Assembly (NCBI GenBank): GCA_964016875.1
Contig: OZ024721.1
Location: 37,180,823 to 37,244,822 of the forward strand
Source of the DNA: Fallopia convolvulus
Lineage: Eukaryota; Streptophyta; Magnoliopsida; Caryophyllales; Polygonaceae
DNA: 64,000 nt
Reading direction: 5' to 3'
A model generated the notes under the pieces. That model saw nothing but the letters and a program-made list of their open reading frames with translations, searched no databases and was not told the origin of the DNA. The position numbers were made by a program, and so were the translations under genes. Shown piece after piece: positions 1 through 12,492 of this stretch. Every line of letters starts with the position of its first letter. The first letter of the stretch is position 1.

Positions 1-2230
1 ACACATGTTATTTGCAGCAGTAAATGAGAGATTGCTAAGACAACATTGCTAAGACATCAATCAAGTTCATTCAATTGCCTAGATCGCTAAAACCCTAACC
101 GGAATAGGAGCTCGTAGGAGAGATACCTTCGGTGTCTGCCGAGTTCGTAGGAGAGGTACCTTCGGCGGAGGTAGGAGGCATCGTCGGAGACGAGAAAAGC
201 AAACCAGAAGAGGAGCAAGGAGGAAAGCCTCGATCGCCCAGATTTGGAGCAAGGAGGAGAGAGACCCGAAATATGTCGCTTGAACTTTCACGGGAGAAAT
301 TAGGGCAATTTCGTCTTCTAACATTAAAATTAGAATATTTACTCAATATGCCATTCATTAATCCGCCCCTTATATTTCTCTCTTTTAATCTCCACCCTTG
401 ATTTGTAGAATCCAATGGCTATTCTTTGTTCTCATTTCTCACTATAAGCATTATTATCACTAGAACTCCCCTCGATATTTTAATATATATAACTAATAAA
501 AAGTTATTATTAAAAATATAAGGAAGATAAAGGAATAACATAATGTATATAAGATAATTAACAAATGGATAGAAGATAATTACATATTATAATATAATAA
601 ACATGAATAAAGATAAAAATAATGGGTAGAGATAAAAATTTATACAATCTCATAGTAAAATGATAAAAAAAATTTATTAAATAAGATGAGGGGATAAAAT
701 TGGAAATTCCATATGGTGATTGAATTATATAATATATAATTAATTAAAAAATTATTATTAAAAATAGAGTGACTGTAATATAAATTCTTAATGACGAATC
801 TGCCCAAAAGTGCTTCAGGTTTAGAAGATATATATTGATTTATTAATTTTTAATTATCAGTATTAGTTTTATTTCTACTATTTAGTTCCCTGATTTTTAG
901 CTTAGAATAGTTAGTCAAAGTTGGTTTCCTATTTTCTAGTCCTAAGTCAGCAGACCACAAAGTACATTAGGAGAAATCACTTGTAAGTGGATTAGTCGGT
1001 TGTTTATTCAAATCAAACGTCTTTTTAAAGCTTACTTGGAGTCTTTGTAATGGGCGTATTTTTTATGAATCAAATATCAAAATCAAAAATAAAAAACCTA
1101 TAAATAAATCTATAACTCTTGTGAACAGTAGAAAACTTAAAATCTCGTGCCCGTATTCTGCTATTGACCGATAGAAAAGCCTCGTATGCTGCTATTGACC
1201 GATACAAAAGCCCGTATTTCCCTTCCCGATACTTACTGTTCATGTTCTCTCTTCTTCTTCTCTTGCTTCCGCCTTCTTTGTTTGAATCGTGCCCTCCCAA
1301 CAATCAGTTAGAGTATGCCCAGCGGATGACCATTTCTTGGTCATAAGGAGAGAGAAGCAATAAACAAATATAAACTAAGGATAGAGAAGGCCAATTTGTT
1401 GATGCCCTGGTCATCCCCATGACCAAAATTTTTTTGGGCATTCATGTGACATCTTGACATGTGTACATGAAAGAGAAAGATTATTTTTATATAATTTAAA
1501 TTTTAATAAAGAGGATAGAGAGTGTGAATATTTTAATATGATGACCAAAAATTTTGGTTAACCACTACACACACTCATAGGCCCCTCTGTAGTTGACCCG
1601 TCAGCGACCTTTCTCCACCATCCTCTATCCTCCTCTGCCTCGTCGAGGTCAAATCCGCCACCAACAGCCCTGGATTTGAGTTGCAATTTCGCATTCAGGG
1701 TTAGGGTTTTTTGCCCCACTTTCAGTTAAGTTGCTTACTGATTTGACATTTAGGGTTAGGGTATTGGGTTAATCCAGGTAGTTGGTTTATATTTCGCTTC
1801 ATTCAACTGATTTCTCATTATTTTGAGGAGAGTTCATTCATCTGATAAACACCCCTACGAAGGAACATAGAGAAAATCAAGACGGAACGACAGACTCGGG
1901 AGAAAGAACCTTCACCACCGGCATACCTTCTCTCCTTCGTCAAAGTAAACACATTCGTCTCCCAAATTGATCGGTTTGAACTTGTTCTGCTCAATTGAAT
2001 TTTGTTTCTAATGTCTTTATGTCAACTGTGGTTCTTATTTCTCAATTAAGAAAAATCCAAAATTTGATTGTTTTTGTGCCGCTGGCGCCTGGCTGAGAAC
2101 TTCCAGCTCTTGATTTGTGTTGGTTAAGTTTGCACCTATGATTTGATTCATGCTTAGCGGTCACTATTTGCTTCAAAATCAGTCATTCTATTCTCTGTTG
2201 CAAGCTTCTTTTGCTATTAAAGCACCACAA
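1..2230. other. Intergenic DNA, no gene recognised
   Basis: I see no convincing gene here. Short open frames overlap on both strands in the first 420 bases and around 1070-1350, but none has a recognisable domain. Bases 440-780 are very AT-rich. Around 1690-1770 the text GGGTTAGGG recurs, but too few times to be a telomeric array. Pieces with the words GATGACCA and TGGTCAT occur near 1325-1345 and 1405-1425 in opposite orientations, which could be a decayed inverted-repeat element. Confidence 0.5.
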
Positions 2231-2241
2231 TGTGAGAAACT

Positions 2242-2441
2242 TTTTTTTGATCTCTCGCTCGGTTCGATTAGCCGGGGCCAATCTACGTCCGAACCGGGTA
2301 TTGCAGAGGCCCATTGCTGGGGGCGACCCTCCCAATTCAATTTTTTCCATACACGCTGCCAGGAAGATTCGAACTTCGAACCTCCTGAACAAACGCTTAA
2401 GGAGCCTAGCACCTCATCCCACTAGACCAATTGGTTATTGG
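2242..2441 (-). mobile_element. tRNA-derived SINE with target duplication
   Basis: Read on the minus strand this roughly 200-bp unit has the layout of a plant SINE. A Pol III A box (TGGTCTAGTGG, complement of 2419-2429) is followed about 45 bp later by a B box (AGTTCGAATCT, complement of 2365-2375). After a tRNA-unrelated body it ends in a run of eight A (2241-2248 on +). It is flanked by TGTGAGAAACT (2231-2241) and TATGAGAAACT (2442-2452), an 11-bp target duplication with one mismatch. The tRNA-like head could be mistaken for a tRNA gene, but the tail and the duplication make a SINE far more likely. Confidence 0.8.
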
Positions 2442-2452
2442 TATGAGAAACT

Positions 2453-2812
2453 AAGAAAGCATAGAAAATAAGATATTTTTTGTGGATCGTTGTTCTTATT
2501 ATTTAAAAGATTGTAATGTGCTAATCATTTGTGAGATTGATATTATTTTTCGTCAGAGATATGCTAGCAGTAGCAACTAGTTTGTGCCTTGTTTTAAAAA
2601 TTCCATTTCTTTATTATATTTAATTGAATTCTATGCATTTTGTGAATTTGGTGTTGAACATGCCATTTGAATTCATGTGTGCTAGCAGTAGTTACTCTAG
2701 CCTTTATGTGACATTTCATTATCCATATTGCTTGAAGATTTCATTACATATTGATTATTAAGGAATTTCTTGCAAATAAATATGCCATTTACTGATATGG
2801 GAAATGTATAAG
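2453..2812. other. AT-rich spacer, nothing recognised
   Basis: This AT-rich stretch lies between the SINE and the 3' end of the LINE. No open frame or repeat structure stood out. The word GTGCTAGCAGTAG-type sequence occurs twice (near 2560 and 2678), which is a weak internal similarity only. Confidence 0.4.
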
Positions 2813-2889
2813 ATTTTTTTTTTCCTTGGGTGGAGTTTTTTTTTAAACAATGAGCTACTAGCTCATTACAAGGTAAACATTAGGCCGCC

Positions 2890-5800
2890 CTATAGGACCC
2901 AAGGCCAACCTAAATCATCGCAACGGATGATATTTAAAAATTGCAACAAGAGAGGATAAAGAAAACAAGAATCCCTAATATTACAAATACTAGAGTCTAG
3001 AAAATCAAAAACTAAAAGCGAGGATATAATTGTTTGACGGAAGCGAGCAATATTGACATGCCTTCTGGCCAAACAATCAGTTGCAGAGTTACCTTCCCTG
3101 AAACAATGGGAAAAAAACCAGATTATCAAACCCCCGAGCCAAATTTCGAATGTCTTTAATTAAGACACTAATTTCCCAACGTATTTTCCAAATATTTTTC
3201 AAAGAATTAATAAGAATTAAATTATCTCCTTCTATAATAATATTCTTAATATTCAAACTAATTGCCTCTTTAAGACCATGAATCAAAGCTAAGGACTCAG
3301 CCTGAAGAACTGACATCGGAGAGACCTTTTGAGGATCAATACTATTTATTGAGCTTAAATGATCTCTTATAATAAAGCTTATAAAAGTATTAGCATTATT
3401 CTGTTTAGATGCATCAAAATTCAACTTTACCCAATTTGCAGGCGGTTTTATCCAAGCCGCATTATTTTTTCTTTTGCGCCTATTGCACTTAGGATAGTTA
3501 TTATTATTAGTTATATTATTATTTTTAAGAAGAGAAGAATTACATAAAGAATGTTCTCTGACCGCCAATTCACTAGGGGATAAATAGGTCACTCTAGTAG
3601 TACGATTAAAATAATATTATTCCTATGATTCCAGATACACCACCAAAGAAAACAAAGGATATCGCTATTAGCATTTGCATTTAACGTAGAAACTAAATTG
3701 TCATTAAAACTCCCTAAATAGAAAAAATCAAAAGAAACATTTAACTTTACTTCTAATTCAGAAATCATTTTTTAAGTAAAGGGACAATGAAAGAAGAATG
3801 ATATTTTGTTTATATCACAAAGCGAACAAGTATGGGGAACCAAATTATAACATCTATTAAGCCTTTCTGTAGTAGATAAAAAATCACTACAAGATTTCCA
3901 AAGGAAATTTTGAATTTTAGGAGGTAGTTTAGTCTTCCAAATCCGGGAGAAACCTGATAAAGGTAACTGTCTATTTGAATTAATTAATTTTGAAGCAGAT
4001 TTTACCGAAAAAACACCATCAGATGCATGTTTCCAAATAAAAGAATCATCAATATTAGAAGACGGAATTAATAAGGAACTTATTTTGTGAACAATCCAAG
4101 GGAGAACTAATTGATTTAAAGCATGAACATCCCATGTTTTTTGAATTGTAATGAAATTTTACACTTTTAAATTAATATCTCCATTATCAAAATATTCTAA
4201 CAGGTTCGAATTATCAATCCACACATCCGATCAAAAATTTATTTTACAACCATTTCCTATTAACCATTTTAGACCTCTAGAAAAGGAGCCCCTAATATTT
4301 AATAATCGTCTGAACTGCCAAGAAGATGATTTATGTTTATAAGTTATAATACTTTCAGAACGAAGATATTTTTCCTGGATAATTTTTACCCATATATTCA
4401 TTTGAAGTGCAACATTATTATTAGACACAGTGCGCAAACCCACACCACCACTTTCTTTTAGAGAATAAATTTTATCCTAACTAATAAGAGGATGATGATT
4501 AGGAGTAAATTTATTCCGGAAAAAATTTTTATTAACTTTATCAATCTCATCACAAATAACTTTAGGAAGTAAAAAACGCTGCATTAAATAACTTACTTGG
4601 CCTAAAAGATTTGACTGAATTAACATAGTCCTACCTGCTTGAGAAATAGAATTTGCCTTCCATTTTGACAATTGTTGTTTATGCCTTAATTTTTTTGATA
4701 AGGAAAGGAATGCGAAAAACCAGACAAACCCTGGTAGTTCGAAAGACCGAGATGGAACTCGGTAGCAGGATAGACCGACAACAAACGACACCCAATAGAA
4801 ACCAAACAGAACCAACATAACAAAAAGAAACTAATGGAGAACAAGGTAAACAAGCAGCAAACACCGAGCAGAGAAGTCGGAGAGACTTGAGTCTAGGTAG
4901 GAGAAAGCACTTTCTCGGGTTAGTAACGAACTAACACAAGCGACATAGCTGTGGTTCTAGAAATATTTGACGAATTGACGAAGTTTGAAAAGAGAAGCTA
5001 CATAGCTGTTGTTTAAGCCTTAATATTAAATCATTAAACATAATATTTTGGACTTTTCCTTTTAAGATAGGAATACCTATGTATTTTTCCATAGTAGTGG
5101 TAATTTGAATATTCAAAATACTAGCAAGAGACATAGCTGTAGTTCTAGAAATATTTGACGAAGTTTGAAAAGAGCTTTTATCAGAATTAATAGAAAGACC
5201 ACAAAGAGTACCAAATTTTTATAAGAAATTTTTATAAAAGTCATATTTGTTGAGTTGCATTTGCAAAAATAATTGTATCATCCGCAAAACTAAGAAAAGG
5301 AATACAAGTTCCATTCCTAACTAAACAAATACCAACCCTGGATGAACTTTGGGACGACTCATATTGTAAAGATCTAGCAAAATATTCCATTGCTAGGACA
5401 AAAATGAAAGGTGACATTGGATCTCCCTGCCGAATGCCACATTCAGGAATGAATTCTGGACCTGGTTCATTATTAATTAGTACAGAGGATGACGAGGTTG
5501 TAATACATGTCATTATGAGGTTAACCCACTGAGAACAAAAGCCAAATTTAATAAGAATATTCCGAATAAAATTCCAATTTATTTTATCATAATCTTTTTC
5601 CATATCAATTTTAATGGTCATCCAACCCTTTATGCCTTGTTTTTTCTTATGAAAGGAATGAAAAATCTCATGAGCAATTAAAATATTATTTTGAATTAGT
5701 CAACCTTGAACAAACGCACCTTGTAATGGATGAATTAATGTAGGTAATAAACTAGACATTCTGGAAGAAATTACTTTTGTAATTAATTTATTAATTGTGT

Positions 5801-7295
5801 TACAAAGAGTTATAGGGCGATAATGAGAAATTAACAACGAATTATTATTTTTAGGAATTAACGTTATAAAAGATCTATTAATAGACTGAAGCATATGACC
5901 CGAATGAAAGAAAGCTTTAACAGCTAAAACAACCGAAGATCCAACAATATGCCAATAATGCTGAAAAAATTAGCTGTAAAACTATCAGGCCCCGGAGTTT
6001 TATCAAGTGCTAAGCTAAACATGGACTTTTTAATTTCAGCTGGACTTGGAGATTTACAAAGGATCATATTATCTTGAAGGGTAACTAAGTTAGGAAAAAT
6101 ATCCAAATCGTGAATTTCAATTGTACATAGTGGATTTTGTTTAAACCGGGAACTCATTTCTTGAGAAATATTATCTGAAATAGACATATGATCAAAAACA
6201 ATTGTTCCTTGAGAAGTAGTAAATTGAGTTATTCTCTGTTTGAAGGACCGTATTTTAGATATAGATTGGAAATACTTAGTATTTTTATCCAAATTTTGCA
6301 AATGTTTTAACTTTGCACGTTGTTTCCAAAAAGAATTTTGGAATTGTAACAAGGCATTATATTTATTTAAATGTCTCTTAAGTGTAGCAATTATATTGAG
6401 ATTATGAGGATTATGAAACAATTCATCTTGCAATTTAAATGGTATTTTAAGCAAATGCACTTTCATAGAAACTTTAAACATAAAGGAGCCATTTAAATGT
6501 TATTTCCAAACCTTATGAACTAATTTTTCAAACTCTTGTTTTCCTAACCAGGCATTTTCAAAACGAAACGGATATATTTTGAAAGTATATTCATTGTTTA
6601 ATTTGAAAGATATAATATAGTGATCAGATGTTGTAAAAGGATGATGATGAACTACTATTGAAGGAAAATGAGAAATTAAGGATTGGTGGATTAAAACTCT
6701 ATCTAACTTTTAAAATGTATTGTCTACTGAGGTTGAACTTTTTCTCTAAGTAAAAGGGGAAGCCAGAAGTTGGAACATTTAATAGATCAAGATTACTTAA
6801 AATTGAATTTAATCTTAGAAATCTAAAATTTAAAGGGAATAAACCTCCTTGTTTATCACGGGCAAAGTTTATTACATTTAAGTCACCAATAATAAAAAAG
6901 GGATATTAGAAGCTAAAATAATTTGAGATAAATTATCCCAGTAGAGAATTTATTCTTCTTCTCTTGAAGGAGCATAAACGAAAGCAATTAAAAATTGATT
7001 ATCTTGACAGACATATTTAATGATAATTAAATTGGTAGTATTATGAAAAATCGAACAATTTTGGGTGAAAGTATTTAGAGTAAAGAGAACCCACATACCT
7101 CCTTTAGATCCAATACTAGGACTAAAAATTATTTTAGAGAAACCGCATTTTTGCCAAGAGTTAACAAAAGGTACAAAATCTGATTTTGTTTCTGCTAGGC
7201 AAAGAATATGTAGCTTATTTTTTTCTAATAAATCCAATTACTTCCCAGAAATTGGATCTACGGACACCCGTGGTGTTCTAATAGGCGGTTCTCAT
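2890..7295 (-). pseudogene. LINE ORF2 (endonuclease-RT-RNase H), broken
   Basis: The start is ATG at 7295-7293. It opens MRTAY, then TAG (7280-7278), then NTTGVRRSNFWEV. The second LINE in this window has tryptophan at that stop. An endonuclease region follows (LHILCLAETKSD, about 7230-6950). RT blocks lie at 6481-5241 (PGPDSFTANFF at the start of RT, and FADDTIIFANA with the catalytic FADD motif near 5265). After the nested retroposon, RT connection and zf-RVT sequence continues down to about 3700. The RNase H domain is at 3592-2890 (WVKLNFDAS, IIEGDNLILI, then FREGNSATDCLA in a shifted frame). Several frameshifts and stops separate the blocks, so no full protein can be made. Family function would be nicking and target-primed reverse transcription. 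Confidence 0.8.
4689..5007 (-). mobile_element. Small retroposon nested in the LINE
   Basis: A segment of about 318 bp starts with a T run followed by GATAAGGAAAGGAA, the complement of an A-tailed LINE-type 3' end. It is bracketed by GTTGTTTATGCCTTAA (near 4673-4688) and GTTGTTTAAGCCTTAA (near 5008-5023), a target duplication with one mismatch. Removing it restores continuity with the homologous RT sequence of the LINE at 35.6-38.4 kb. Its far (5') end, 4943-4994, is a near copy of target sequence at 5131-5174 with an 8-base insertion. It has no coding capacity and may be a severely 5'-truncated LINE or a SINE-like copy. Confidence 0.7.
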
Positions 7296-7720
7296 AAAAA
7301 ACCTTTTTTTTAGTTTCATGTAATTAGGAATATTAATAATAAAATTGAAACTATCATCATATCCATTAGTAATATTCTCTAAACAAGAAGTATTAATAAG
7401 GAGAGTTCAAAACTTATAAAATTTGTTAAAATATGGGAAAGAAAATATAAAAACTAAGTTTAAATCCTAAATGATTAAACAAACTTTAAGAGGCCATAGT
7501 TTAAAAGAATAAGAATACGTTACCGAGTAGAAATATTTATTAGATACCATGTTATGAAAAATATCAAACAAAAATTTAACTAACCTAACAGATATAGAAA
7601 GAAGGATAAATTTTGAACATCAATTATGAAACCAAACTATAAAACTAAAACCATTAGATTGTAGTATTACCACCATCCTAAAAATATTATGGCTAAACCA
7701 CTTAGAAATGCAATCGCACA

Positions 7721-8866
7721 TGATAGGCGTGAAATGGTCGTGCAAATCACGGCTATGCAAGAGAATCCAAACTAATTAAGAACCGTAGTCTTTAGGAAGT
7801 CCGGGTTGAATCCACAGGGAGGTTGGTTTATCTTTTTGTATGAATGACAATTAATGTAAAAGGGATTTTTAGAATTAAACTAACTATTGAGCATGCAAAA
7901 ACTAGCAAAGCAAATAAAGTTTCGGTTTTTATCAATTTAGGGAAACATTTAGTCAACCAGAGATCCACATTCGTATGACAAGTTGATCATAGATTTCACT
8001 CAATATCGCATGCATATGGAATTCCAATTCCTTTTCAAAGATAATTAATAGCACAACCAAATACTATCAATCCTAACTAATTGAATAACCCTGAAACTAT
8101 CAAGATTCAATTCAAAAGCAGCATGAAGAATAGGAATATAATCAGGATACAAGTCTAGCATAAAACAACCAGATTTTATACTAGAATGCAATTTAACTCT
8201 CTTCTGCAATAGACTAGCACAAACAGATACTAGTACAATGCAGTTTGCTGCTATGAAATAAAGAAACTCAACCAGTAATTTCTCTAGATCTAGCAATTGA
8301 GATTCAATAACAACAACCCTAGAAATTATTGAAATCAATCACATAAACAAATCAAACAAGAGAGTAAAATAATTCCATGCAATAGATAAAGAGTAGAAAT
8401 CTCACAACTAAAAGTCAAAACGAAGCTTCAAACTGTCTGACTAAGCAAAAGGGCTTAGTTCTCCATGAAAAGCTAAAAACTCTGAAAGAAAAATATGATA
8501 ATAGTGTATGAATGAGAGATGCAACTCTCTAAAACCTAATATATCAAACTAGGTCTAAAAAGTCTATCCAAAAATACATATATCTCGGATTAAAGCTGAC
8601 ATAGGAAGAGCCAATAGAAATAAAACACGTGTCGATCAAAGGATCTCCGCGTTGGCAGGGGCGGCGGGTGCCGCCGGTCTGGCGGCGGGTGCCACCAGCA
8701 ACAAAACGCTGATCTCCGTCTTCTCTTCAATCCAGCTCTAAAAATCCAATAATATGCATCTTCGGGTCTTCTTCTTCCTAGTTGTAGATAGCATATAAAA
8801 TACCTAAAAACACCATAAACTCATGCTAAAACATCTCCTAAATACACAATATAATTGTGTATATCA
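7721..8866 (-). mobile_element. Solo LTR with perfect 5-bp target duplication
   Basis: The 1146-bp unit begins TGATAGGCG and ends GTATATCA, so its termini are TGATA and TATCA. It is flanked on both sides by GCACA (7716-7720 and 8867-8871), the 5-bp duplication expected for LTR elements. There is no coding sequence and no second LTR, so this is a solo LTR left by recombination. By similarity of its termini to the solo LTR at 32.4 kb, it lies on the minus strand. A GC-rich motif, GGCGGCGGGTGCC, occurs twice (8660-8672 and 8681-8693) in otherwise AT-rich sequence. It interrupts the spacer between the LINE ORFs. Confidence 0.85.
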
Positions 8867-9207
8867 GCACAAATTGAATAAGTAAATCGAAATAGAACAT
8901 ATCCTTATAAGATACATAAACTATATGCACACAAAGATGAAATCACAAGTTGACAAAAGCATAAACATTGCTGCATAATATTCATAGAAGGAGCCTTGGA
9001 AATTTTCACAACAACTTGACCAACACCAGCTTACAACCTTAACATGAAAACATAACTGAAACACACAAAGATTAAACAGAAACAACCAACAAGTGAAAGA
9101 CGCACAACTCCAAGTAGCTTTATCCCGCCAAATCTCACAAAAAGGAATCAAAAGGGAGACTAAAATTGTACAAAGAGAACCATCCTGGAGCACACGAACA
9201 CTAATCA

Positions 9208-10777
9208 TTACACTACTTGGTTCTTCCTCGCCCTTGATCTCTTAGGTTTCTTGGATGCAATTGGTAAAACAACAGCCTTATCATTGATCTCATTTTCAAC
9301 CTTCCTTTTAGGAGAATCTGATGAACTTTCACATGCAGACTTAATTTCAACAACATTAAGATGATTCCTCAATTGGTTGTTTTAAGACTCAGACCCATTC
9401 TCAATGTTTATACCAGTCAATCCACCATAGGCCAACTGAGGGACAGGAGTAATAGGGCCCAAGACAGCACCTAACCCAACAACAGGCATGGGAGAGGCAC
9501 AAACATAAGGGGGAATCATCATAGTCTCAAGGTAGGGAGCATTAAGAGCAGACACAACATAAGCCATCTGCTCTCGGACATGCATTGCCATAGCAAGATC
9601 AGTAAATATGTTTGGGTCCAAAGAACCCATCATTTCAAAGTTCACAGTAGGATTTCCACTTGGGAGAGGAAGCCCAACTCCAGCATTACCAACAAAGGCA
9701 AAATTAGATGACACATTATGCATAGAAGGGACCAAAGATGATGCATGCAGAGGATTGACAACATTGGATATCACAAAGGTAAGAGCAGTTGAACTTTTAG
9801 GGACAACAAATTTACCAAACAAATTACCATGCAATTTTTGCCTAGTTTGCTGAATGTTATTTAAGAGGGCGGTCATCAAAGAAGTGATTAGGTTCACCAC
9901 AACACCCACATCCAGGAGACACTGTTTCATACCAAACTTTGAGAGTTATCTCAGAGTTATCACGAGCAAGGATTTTTACACAACCTTTAAGGGGAACAGA
10001 CACATCATTATTGATAAGAACTCTACAAAACTTCATCTTGTTCCTAGAGTTGGAAAGATCATCCAAACGAATGAAATCACCAATCAAATTATCCCTTAGG
10101 ATTAGGTCAAGGGCAGAAGGAGTGAAGAGATAATAAGGCAAGGATGGGATTCTTGCCTAGATATTAGCCCTCACAACTTCATCATTAGTTGGATTAAACT
10201 CAAGATAGAAAGGATAAAGAGCTACTAACTTCCCTTGAACATGGTAAGGCCTTTTGCTGAAAACCAAATCCCTTGACTCTCTATTTGTAAATTTGAAAAG
10301 GATCCAGAAGTTAGAAAACTCCTGAAATTGAACCTCTCCTTTAGCTAGATCTTTCCCAGCTTCCTTCATCTTTCCATTTATGAGAGTAGTTGAAACCGGT
10401 TCCTCTACCATTTTAAGAAGTAGGGTAAAGTGCATGAGCTCATGCAGATCGATACTTTTGAATTGAAGGAATACCAGTAGGGTTTGGAAGAGGAAGGTTA
10501 GATGAAAAAGTATTAGGTTGTAGGATTGTAGAAGATGGCACAAACACCACCTCCTTAGAAGCTGGAGATATGTTATCATCAGAATGATGAGATAACACAT
10601 CATGGCAAGATAGGGAGCAGATGGACTAAGCTGTTGATTTAAGGCCACATAAGGATTAGAATTATTTTGAGGATAGACAACACCAACCGGGGTATTTTCT
10701 ATTTCCATTGAAGTGGGGAGAGAGGATAGAACAGGGAAGTTAACAAGGGCATCCTGATAGGAAAAAGACTCAGACAT
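9208..10777 (-). pseudogene. LINE ORF1: DUF4283 and zinc-knuckle protein, broken
   Basis: The probable start is ATG at 10777-10775 (MSESFSYQDALVNFPVLSS). A DUF4283-like region follows around 10380-10160 (FSNFWILFKFTNRESRDLVF, then FNPTNDEVVRANI). The frame stops at TAG (10161-10159) and resumes with ARIPSLPYYLFTP; the family normally has tryptophan here. Next come a short beta-rich stretch and the knuckle CGCCGEPNHFFDDR, which has C, C and H in place but arginine where the last cysteine belongs. A frameshift near 9900 leads to a low-complexity C-terminal part. One further in-frame TAA lies at about 9382-9384, and a basic tail (KKPKRSRARK) ends at TAA 9210-9208. Such proteins bind RNA in L1-type ribonucleoprotein particles. 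Confidence 0.7.
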
Positions 10778-12245
10778 GATTGAAGCCAAAGGAAGAACCA
10801 ATATTTGAAAGAAGCAAAGTGTTTTTGAAAAGGACAGGACTTGATATAAACTGAGTTCGGAGTAGTGCTTAAATAGAATAGTAGAGGAGCATAAAAGACC
10901 TAGATTTAAAGAGACATGCAAAAAGAATAAATGCATTGAGTGAATGAATAATAAATGATATACCTTAACTAGGAAATTGGTAAAAATATGTAGGCTACAT
11001 ATTAGGCAGTAAATTTCATTAATGAAAGGGGAAGTAAATGATGAACAGTGTAATTTACAGTCTAAGAAATCAGGAGCATTTAATATAATAGGATTTAGAT
11101 GAGAAATAGAGCTGTCATAAAAATAAAGAGAAAAGGAAATTGGAAAAATCATCACAATAATTACTTTCAGCATAGTAACATTTTCATTTAATAACAAATC
11201 TAGAGAATAGATTTGAATCAATAAATAAGGGAATCTAAAAGGTCTGAAAACCAATTTGGAGTTAAAAGTCAAACTGAGTAAGTGGCAATCAACTAGACCA
11301 TCCCTGAGGAATAACCACATGAATAAATAGCAAATAAAAAAGGATAGTTTTAATGAAAATTTTGTATGTCATGTCATCAAGTATTTAGACAAGAAGATAT
11401 TAGATTGATATGCTATAAAATCGTGAATATTAGAAAGATATTTCACAAGTAATTTAGGATAACTAATGAGAATTATAAAAAGATAAAATGCAAAAGCTAT
11501 TGAGGAGAAAGAATTAAAACATAAGATCATAATTTGATCACAACAGAAAGACCCATACTTTAAAGCAAAACATACTTTAAGAAGAGATAAAGAGTTATAC
11601 CTGATGTTAATACAAGCTTTCAGAACTTGATTATTAAAATTAACCTTCCACCAAAATTCATCATCATAGTTTGTATCTATCCATTTACCTGAATTATGTA
11701 ACGCTTCAACCCATAATTGTAAAACAAGAACAATCATAGGGAGCATTTGAACATAACAAGGATAAATGGATATTAACTGTGTACAACAACATATGCAACA
11801 GGGGTTCTCCATTGAATCAAAACGAGGCATCAAAGGGAACCCTAGCTTCTATGACAGTGAAAAAAGTACTAAAGAAAGGGCACCTAAGTCGCCAATCATA
11901 ATGATCTTGAGGAATCAAATGGGACATATAAGTTTCATCAAGAACATGATAAGATGCACCAACTCAACATCAAACAAAAGACAAGAGTCTATTGAAATCA
12001 AGAACCAATACAACACCATCATATCCACAATGAGAAGTGTGGGGATAAGGTTTAGAGGGATAACAATACCTGAGTAGCAATATAAACAATAGTTTGGAAC
12101 AAGTTTGAGAGATCTCTGATCTATCACGCACGATTTGGAAGTTTTGGGGACGGTTTTGGAGTTTGCTTGGGACGCAAGGAAGATTGGTGGGAGATTTCTT
12201 TGTGTTCTTGTGTGAGTTTCAAGATGTTGTGATTGTGAATTTTAG
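10778..12245. other. AT-rich region upstream of LINE ORF1
   Basis: This holds long but compositionally unremarkable minus-strand open frames rich in L, I, F and S. The 387-codon frame that runs to 11320 is open mainly because the sequence is AT-rich. Its only recognisable part is the LINE ORF1 segment at its low end. Some of it may be the LINE 5' untranslated region. Nothing else is recognised. Confidence 0.4.
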
Positions 12246-12247
12246 TA

Positions 12248-12490
12248 CTCCCTCCGTTTCACAATACATGTCTTTTTAGCCTTCAATTTGTGTTTCAAAA
12301 TACATGTTGTTTTAGCTATATTGATCTTTACTTTACATATTTACCCTTATAATTATTAATAGGGTGTTAGTAGCGGTTTTCAATAAAGTTAAAAAGTGAA
12401 GTAATAATTGAGGGTATAGTAGTATTTTTGATAGCTTTCTTAATAAGTGTGCAAATAGATAGAAAGACAAGTATTATGAAACAGAGGGAG
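12248..12490. mobile_element. Stowaway-type MITE
   Basis: The 243-bp unit has terminal inverted repeats: CTCCCTCCGTTTCACAATA on the left, and CTCCCTCTGTTTCATAATA as the reverse complement of the right end (two mismatches in 19). It is flanked by TA on each side (12246-12247 and 12491-12492), the target duplication of Tc1/mariner-type Stowaway elements. It has no coding capacity. These elements move with a mariner transposase supplied elsewhere. Confidence 0.93.
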
Positions 12491-12492
12491 TA

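Larger units (their letters stand above)
2837..10777 (-). mobile_element. L1-type LINE, nearly full length, with nested insertions
   Basis: On the minus strand ORF1 (10777 to 9208) is followed by ORF2 (7295 to about 2890), the order of plant L1 retrotransposons. ORF1 encodes a DUF4283-like region and a zinc knuckle. ORF2 encodes an endonuclease, reverse transcriptase and a C-terminal RNase H. The low-coordinate edge has T runs (2814-2824 and 2837-2845), as expected for the A tail of a minus-strand element. Two later insertions break it: a small retroposon in the RT region (about 4689-5006) and a solo LTR between the ORFs (7721-8866). Stops and frameshifts show it is dead. I could not find its own target duplication, and the 5' boundary beyond 10777 is unknown. 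Confidence 0.75.

Noticed and set aside
1690..1770. Interstitial telomere repeat
   Set aside because: GGGTTAGGG occurs only twice and is not in tandem with TTTAGGG units.
2360..2440. tRNA gene on the minus strand
   Set aside because: The promoter boxes fit, but the cloverleaf does not close. The long body, A tail and target duplication define a SINE.
10157..11320. 387-codon minus-strand open frame as a membrane protein gene
   Set aside because: It is open because of AT-rich composition. Only the low-coordinate part matches anything, and that is LINE ORF1 starting at 10777.
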